Positions 3,925-7,996 of a stretch of DNA of 7,996 bases are shown in pieces; position 1 is the first letter of the stretch; every line of letters starts with the position of its first letter. The position numbers and the translations under genes are program-made. The notes under the pieces are model-generated. The model made no database searches. It had not been told where the DNA came from and saw only the letters and a list, made by a program, of their open reading frames with translations. Source of the DNA: a bacterium (GTDB taxonomy: Bacteria; Patescibacteria; Paceibacteria; UBA9973; SBAW01); assembly GCA_021825025.1 (NCBI GenBank), contig JAKAIP010000018.1, forward strand, positions 1 to 7,996, written 5' to 3'.

Positions 3925-6426
3925 ATGTCCATAACTGTTCCCGCAGAAGGTAACCTCACCGCAAAAATAGCCATCATTGGAGAAGCTCCTGGAGCTGACG
4001 AAGCTCGCTCGGGTCGTCCTTTTGTAGGAGCAGCAGGACAGCTTTTGGATCAGCTATTAAACAACGCTGGTATTACTCGAGGTGAATGCTACATAACCAA
4101 CGTAGTAAAAGAAAGGCCTTCAAACAATGACATCTCCCCGTACTACGACACGAAAAAAGGGTTCACAGAAAAAGGAAGAGCAGCAGTTGAACTTCTCAAA
4201 GCCGAGCTCTCGGGGTCTCGGGCGAACGTCTTTGTTGCAGTTGGAAATACTGCACTGGCTGCACTCTGCAACCTCTCGTCTGTTAGCAAGTGGCGAGGGA
4301 GTATCCTCGATGCTACTCTTGTCCCCGGACGGAAAGTCATCCCTATTATCCATCCAGCTTCAGCCCTACGAGAGTACCTCTTCCGCTGGCCAATCATTGC
4401 GGACCTTAAACGCGTCCGTGCTGAGTCCTTCTATCCAGATATTAGACGAGTACAGCGCAATCTCTGGATTAACCCCAGCTTCGACTTTTGCATCCAGTAC
4501 CTCAAGGAAATCAAAGAAGCGAAAAAGCTCGTTGCGTTCGACATCGAAGTCGTCAACCAAGAGCTGAGCTGTATCTCCTTTGCAAAGAGTCCTACAGACT
4601 CGATCTGTATTCCTATTGCGGGGTTTCCTATCTCTCAACATCGATGGAGTGAGTCAGAGGAAAAGACTCTCCTTCTCCTAATAGCGTCGGTGCTTGAAGA
4701 TACCGAAATTCCGAAACTCGGACAGAACCTTATGTTCGATATCAGCTTTCTTGCGCGAAAAAGTAACATCATTACAAGGGGAACTATCCACGACACAATG
4801 GTAGGGCATCATACAACCTATTACGACTTCCCAAAGGGTCTCGATTTTCTGTGCTCGATCTATGCACATGAGCCCTACTACAAAGACGAGGGTAAACTCT
4901 GGAAGAACCCAAACGTCACGAAGGATTCATTCTATCTCTACAGTGCAAAAGACTCTGCCATCACCTATGAGTGTTGGCTCCCCATAGAAAAGGACGCGCA
5001 CAAACAAGGCACCTGGGACACATATCGCTTCACTATGTCTCTCTTTGATCCTTTGTTGTATATGCAGCTCCGAGGAATCAAGGCTGATCGTGTTCGACTT
5101 GCGGAGGCGAAAAAGATAATTGGCGAGAAGATTGATAAGCTGCAGGCTGAGCTTAATGCCATCGCCGGCTGCGACTTCAATGTGAATAGCAGCAAACAGT
5201 GTATTGAGTACTTCTACTTCAAAAAGGGTATAAAGCCCTACACAAATAGAACTACCGGCGCAATGACCGCTGACGACAAAGCTCTCACACGCATTGCGAG
5301 AAAGGGCTACCGTGAAGCATACCTTATACAGGAAATTCGTGGTCTCAGAAAACTTTCTTCAACTTACCTCGATATTGAGTTTGATGCTGATGATCGCTTG
5401 CGTTGTAGCTATAATGTCGCTGGTACTACGACTGGGCGACTTTCCTCTTCGCAGACAATCTTTGGCACTGGCGCGAACTTCCAGAATATACCGCCGGAGT
5501 TTAAAGGCTTTCTTGTCGCTGACGAGGGAAAGGTCTTAGTAGAACTAGATAAGCGTCAGGCTGAGTGGGTTGTTGTCGCCTACCTCTGCGGTGACGCTAA
5601 CATGATCGATGTCATCGAGCGGGGTGAGGACACTCATATTCGTACTGGTCACCTCGGCTTTAAGGCCCCAGTTGACCTTATCAAGAAAGAGTCGAAGATC
5701 ATCGGTAACACTACCGACGACGTTTTAATCCGACAGCTGCGTCAAGAACAGATACCTGAGATTCTAAAGTACAATCCAATAGGTTCAATGTCTATTCGGC
5801 AAGCAGGAAAGAAGTCAAATCATAGCTTCAACTACATGCTTAGCCCGAATGGCTTTTCTCTTCAATACTCTGTAGACCTTGCAGAAGCGAAGAGATGCCA
5901 TGCTCTTTACCACCAGTCCTATCCTGCAATATCGCAGTGGTGGAAACAGGTCGAAGACAAGCTTCGTCGTAACAGAACGCTGACTACCTTCTGGGGTCGA
6001 AAGCGTGTGTTTCTTGATCGCTGGAGCGACGATCTTATCAAGGCGGCGGTAGCTTTCGAGCCGCAATCGACCGTGGTCGATACATTGAACAGAGGGCTGG
6101 TATTGGCTCACGCTGACCGACAAAACGCATTTATGACAATCGTGGACAACCTGGGGCAGGTCCACGACAGCGTTTTGTTCCAATACGATATGGACAAAAT
6201 AGAGTGGCTATCTCGTGCCATTCTGAAATATAAGGAGTACCTCGAACCTACATTGCAAGCCGGCGGTAGAGAATACAAAATCGCTACTGACATGAAGATG
6301 GGCTTTAATTGGGGACCATACCACAAAGAAAGGAATCCACTCGGCATGAAGGAGGTACCGATAGTCGAGGACGTTGGAGTCCTCCGCGACTCATTGCAGC
6401 AGACAATCCTTGAACTGAAAGGGTGA
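3925..6426 (+). CDS. Uracil-DNA-glycosylase-like / 3'-5' exonuclease / family A DNA polymerase fusion, 833 aa
   Basis: ATG 3925 has AAGGA (3914-3918) six bases upstream. Residues ~14-165 are a family 4-type UDG domain: GEAPGADE (19-26), GRPFVGAAG (30-38), YITNVVKERP (56-65) and IIHPASALR (141-149). The cysteines that bind the iron-sulfur cluster in family 4 appear missing: none before residue 55, and Glu63 where the KCRP motif has Cys. Residues ~200-350 are a DnaQ-like proofreading domain with FDIE (D206, E208), NLMFD (N268, D272) and YSAKD (Y339, D343). The polymerase domain follows: TGRLSS (503-508), motif A ELDKRQAEW (D542), motif B with R625, K629, H633, Y637, and motif C QVHDS (D748). 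No 5' nuclease domain. UDG-like domains on phage family A polymerases are known from SPO1-like phages, as I recall. Probable replicative polymerase. Confidence 0.95.
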   Translation: MSITVPAEGNLTAKIAIIGEAPGADEARSGRPFVGAAGQLLDQLLNNAGITRGECYITNVVKERPSNNDISPYYDTKKGFTEKGRAAVELLKAELSGSRANVFVAVGNTALAALCNLSSVSKWRGSILDATLVPGRKVIPIIHPASALREYLFRWPIIADLKRVRAESFYPDIRRVQRNLWINPSFDFCIQYLKEIKEAKKLVAFDIEVVNQELSCISFAKSPTDSICIPIAGFPISQHRWSESEEKTLLLLIASVLEDTEIPKLGQNLMFDISFLARKSNIITRGTIHDTMVGHHTTYYDFPKGLDFLCSIYAHEPYYKDEGKLWKNPNVTKDSFYLYSAKDSAITYECWLPIEKDAHKQGTWDTYRFTMSLFDPLLYMQLRGIKADRVRLAEAKKIIGEKIDKLQAELNAIAGCDFNVNSSKQCIEYFYFKKGIKPYTNRTTGAMTADDKALTRIARKGYREAYLIQEIRGLRKLSSTYLDIEFDADDRLRCSYNVAGTTTGRLSSSQTIFGTGANFQNIPPEFKGFLVADEGKVLVELDKRQAEWVVVAYLCGDANMIDVIERGEDTHIRTGHLGFKAPVDLIKKESKIIGNTTDDVLIRQLRQEQIPEILKYNPIGSMSIRQAGKKSNHSFNYMLSPNGFSLQYSVDLAEAKRCHALYHQSYPAISQWWKQVEDKLRRNRTLTTFWGRKRVFLDRWSDDLIKAAVAFEPQSTVVDTLNRGLVLAHADRQNAFMTIVDNLGQVHDSVLFQYDMDKIEWLSRAILKYKEYLEPTLQAGGREYKIATDMKMGFNWGPYHKERNPLGMKEVPIVEDVGVLRDSLQQTILELKG

Positions 6427-6429
6427 TAA

Positions 6430-7605
6430 ATGAGCCGTCAACTTGAAGATTTCATAACCGCTTATTTGGAGTATTGCAAAGATACAGAATCACCAACTAA
6501 TTATCACCTATGGTCGGCAATATCAGCTGTAGGATCAGCCCTCCAACGAAGGGTTCATTTAAAATGGGGAGTAGAGACAATATTCCCGAACCTCTACGTA
6601 GTGTTGATCGGTCCATCTGGTAGGTGTAGGAAAGGAGTAGCCCTTGGAATCCTCCAAGATATCATCCGTGAAGTCGGTATTAAATATACCGCTGAAAGTA
6701 TCACTCGGGAAGCACTTATCCGAGACCTTAGAGAGAGCGTTGAAAGCTTCGATGACTCCGACGGTATTATCAAGTATCATTGCTCCCTTACGGCCATTGC
6801 AGAAGAACTTAGCATTTTCCTCGGACAAAACGATGTTAAGTTTCTCGCAGACCTTACCGACTGGTATAACTGTAAGCCGGAATGGACTTACCGCACAAAG
6901 GGTCAAGGTACTGATAAAATACAAGGGATTTGTTTTAATCTCCTTGGAGCTACCGCTCCCGATTGGCTTATCTCTATCTTACCTAAAGAGGCAATTGGAG
7001 GAGGATTTACCGCCCGGGTTCTCTTCGTCGTTGAGGAGGAAAAGAAACAATTTATAGCTCTTCCTCCTGCGCCTAACTTGGACTTAAGGAAAAAGCTAAT
7101 TAACGATCTACAAAAGATATACGTAATGAAGGGTGAGTATACATTCACTTCTGAGTCTCTTGAACTGTACAAACACTGGTACGAAAATGAGAGTGGTCCT
7201 TCGGGTCTTCGTGATCCTAAGTTTGAGAGCTACAACGAACGAAGGGCTACTCACATAAGAAAACTCAGCATGATATGTAGTGCGAGTAGAGGAAGCGATC
7301 TGAAGATTAGGGAGAACGACTTCATTCGAGCTAAGGCCCTGCTCACAAGCATTGAGAAAAAGATGCCTCGAGTATTTCGCACCCTCGGAAAGAGTAAGTA
7401 TAGCGAACTCACTATTACGGTATATGAGTATATCGCAAAAATGAAGATGTGCTCAGCGTCAGATATCTTGAAGAAGTTCTACCGAGATGTAGACGACTAT
7501 ACACTGGATATTATCACAAAGACTCTTGTAAGAATGAAGGTTGTAAAGCAAACAACAGATACAACAAAAGGTGAAACATACTACGAATGGGTCGGGGAGG
7601 TGTAG
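6430..7605 (+). CDS. DUF3987-like P-loop protein, probable replication helicase/ATPase, 391 aa
   Basis: ATG 6430 follows AAAGGG (6418-6423) and lies three bases after the polymerase stop; TAG is at 7603-7605. The N-terminal segment FITAYLEYCKDTESP (8-22) and YHLWSAISAVGSAL (25-38) then leads into FPNLYVVLIGPSG (52-64), a P-loop of unusual form GPSGRCRKG (61-69, Lys68). An acidic strand AIAEEL (122-127) is a Walker B candidate; NLLGATAPDW (170-179) resembles a sensor strand; GGFTARV (191-197) offers an Arg-finger candidate (R196). The C-terminal ~60 residues (TVYEYIAKM onwards, ~331-391) look like a winged-helix domain. This matches DUF3987-type phage proteins with RecA-like ATPase folds, often beside polymerase genes and presumed helicase or primase-helicase-like. 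DNA-unwinding activity is inferred, not shown. Confidence 0.8.
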   Translation: MSRQLEDFITAYLEYCKDTESPTNYHLWSAISAVGSALQRRVHLKWGVETIFPNLYVVLIGPSGRCRKGVALGILQDIIREVGIKYTAESITREALIRDLRESVESFDDSDGIIKYHCSLTAIAEELSIFLGQNDVKFLADLTDWYNCKPEWTYRTKGQGTDKIQGICFNLLGATAPDWLISILPKEAIGGGFTARVLFVVEEEKKQFIALPPAPNLDLRKKLINDLQKIYVMKGEYTFTSESLELYKHWYENESGPSGLRDPKFESYNERRATHIRKLSMICSASRGSDLKIRENDFIRAKALLTSIEKKMPRVFRTLGKSKYSELTITVYEYIAKMKMCSASDILKKFYRDVDDYTLDIITKTLVRMKVVKQTTDTTKGETYYEWVGEV

Positions 7606-7606
7606 G

Positions 7607-7996
7607 TTGAATCCACTTGTTTACGTTGCAGGACCTTATAGTGCGAAGACTCGAGAAGAAGTGAAAGATAATGTAAGAAGGGCAGAGCTTGAGGGAATGT
7701 TCCTTTTACAGAACGGAATGATCCCTATTATTCCTCACAAGATTACCAGTGACTGGGACGTATGGGGACCCTTAGCTGATTGGGAGCATCATAACTGGTT
7801 GTATAACTTTTGCCTTCCACTTCTTTTAAGGTGTGATGCTTTATACACCGTCGAGGGATGGAAAGAGAGTAAGGGGGCAAACATTGAACATCGCTGGGCG
7901 ATCAGTAAAAATATTCCTGTTTTGTATACCATAGCTGAGGCAAGACAGTATATGGATACGTATCTAAAAAGGAGGGAAGAGATATGGATACCGTAA
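7607..7996 (+). CDS. DUF4406 / nucleoside 2-deoxyribosyltransferase-like protein, 129 aa, TTG start
   Basis: The chosen start is TTG 7607: GGGGAGG (7594-7600) lies six bases upstream, and the protein then begins directly at its first beta strand (MNPLVYVAGPYS). A longer in-frame GTG at 7571 would put 12 unrelated residues inside the end of the P-loop gene. The stop is TAA 7994-7996. Signature blocks: YVAGPYS (6-12), NVRRAELEGMFLLQNG (22-37), PHKI (43-46), RCDALYTVEGWKESKGANIE (75-94) and a last strand IPVLY (103-107). The Gly-Trp-x-x-Ser-x-Gly-Ala-x-x-Glu element matches the active-site turn of this family, with E94 the candidate nucleophile. Nucleoside deoxyribosyltransferases move deoxyribose between bases; many phage DUF4406 members are untested, so a nucleotide-pool or base-salvage role is inferred. 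Confidence 0.85.
   Translation: MNPLVYVAGPYSAKTREEVKDNVRRAELEGMFLLQNGMIPIIPHKITSDWDVWGPLADWEHHNWLYNFCLPLLLRCDALYTVEGWKESKGANIEHRWAISKNIPVLYTIAEARQYMDTYLKRREEIWIP
7984..7996 (+). CDS. Start of the next gene (first codons only)
   Basis: AGGAGG at 7970-7975 sits eight bases before ATG 7984, which opens a frame (Met-Asp-Thr-Val) different from the deoxyribosyltransferase-like gene whose last 13 bases it overlaps. The pattern of overlapping starts seen elsewhere in the window supports a gene beginning here and running out of the window. Nothing can be said of its product. Confidence 0.5.

Noticed and set aside
1..7996. CRISPR array, insertion sequence or attachment site
   Set aside because: No regularly spaced repeats, no transposase or integrase frame and no terminal inverted repeats with target duplications were seen.

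Overview
The window looks like a stretch of a double-stranded DNA bacteriophage (or prophage) genome: an early/accessory block of very small genes followed by a DNA replication block, all on the + strand, packed with short gaps or overlaps and nearly every start served by a purine-rich Shine-Dalgarno site. No structural, lysis or integration gene is visible. The host cannot be fixed from sequence alone. Strong SD sites, the small Lar-like and RHH-like genes and the gene styles suggest a Gram-negative bacterium; a sulfate-reducer or gut-anaerobe relative is only a guess. The first ~550 bases look more GC-rich than the rest.

Region 1 (1-~1435): the 3' end of a conserved-looking phage gene (2-202), then four small complete genes (54, 61, 58 and 60 codons). 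They are separated by gaps rich in short perfect hairpins, plus one ~330-base gap (479-814) that carries no convincing gene but a nested set of inverted repeats that could be a structured RNA. Two of the small proteins are Cys-rich (one Lar-like zinc finger) and one has a HicB-like look.

Region 2 (~1435-3441): a tightly coupled run. It starts with a 26-codon ORF that looks like the head of a longer family and runs by ATGA overlap into an RHH-like DNA-binding protein. That protein overlaps (TAATG) a 77-aa helical/Lys-rich protein, followed by a ParB-domain/DNA methyltransferase fusion with altered catalytic motifs. A 53-aa zinc-ribbon gene starts inside the end of the methyltransferase.

Region 3 (3442-7996): replication module. 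A 106-aa protein with a Pro/Ala-rich tail is followed by an elaborate ~85-base stem ending in a T-rich tract (terminator or leader). Next come an 833-aa fusion of uracil-DNA-glycosylase-like, 3'-5' exonuclease and family A DNA polymerase domains, a DUF3987-like P-loop protein (probable helicase/replication ATPase), and a DUF4406/nucleoside deoxyribosyltransferase-like protein. A further gene begins at 7984 and leaves the window.

Taken together: the polymerase copies and proofreads, its UDG-like domain may sense or remove uracil, the P-loop protein probably provides the motor, the deoxyribosyltransferase-like protein may touch nucleotide pools, and the ParB-MTase may modify or bind phage DNA. 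The most unusual items are the UDG-polymerase fusion lacking the iron-sulfur cysteines, the altered motifs of the ParB-MTase, the structured leader before the polymerase, and the unexplained inverted-repeat region at 541-797.
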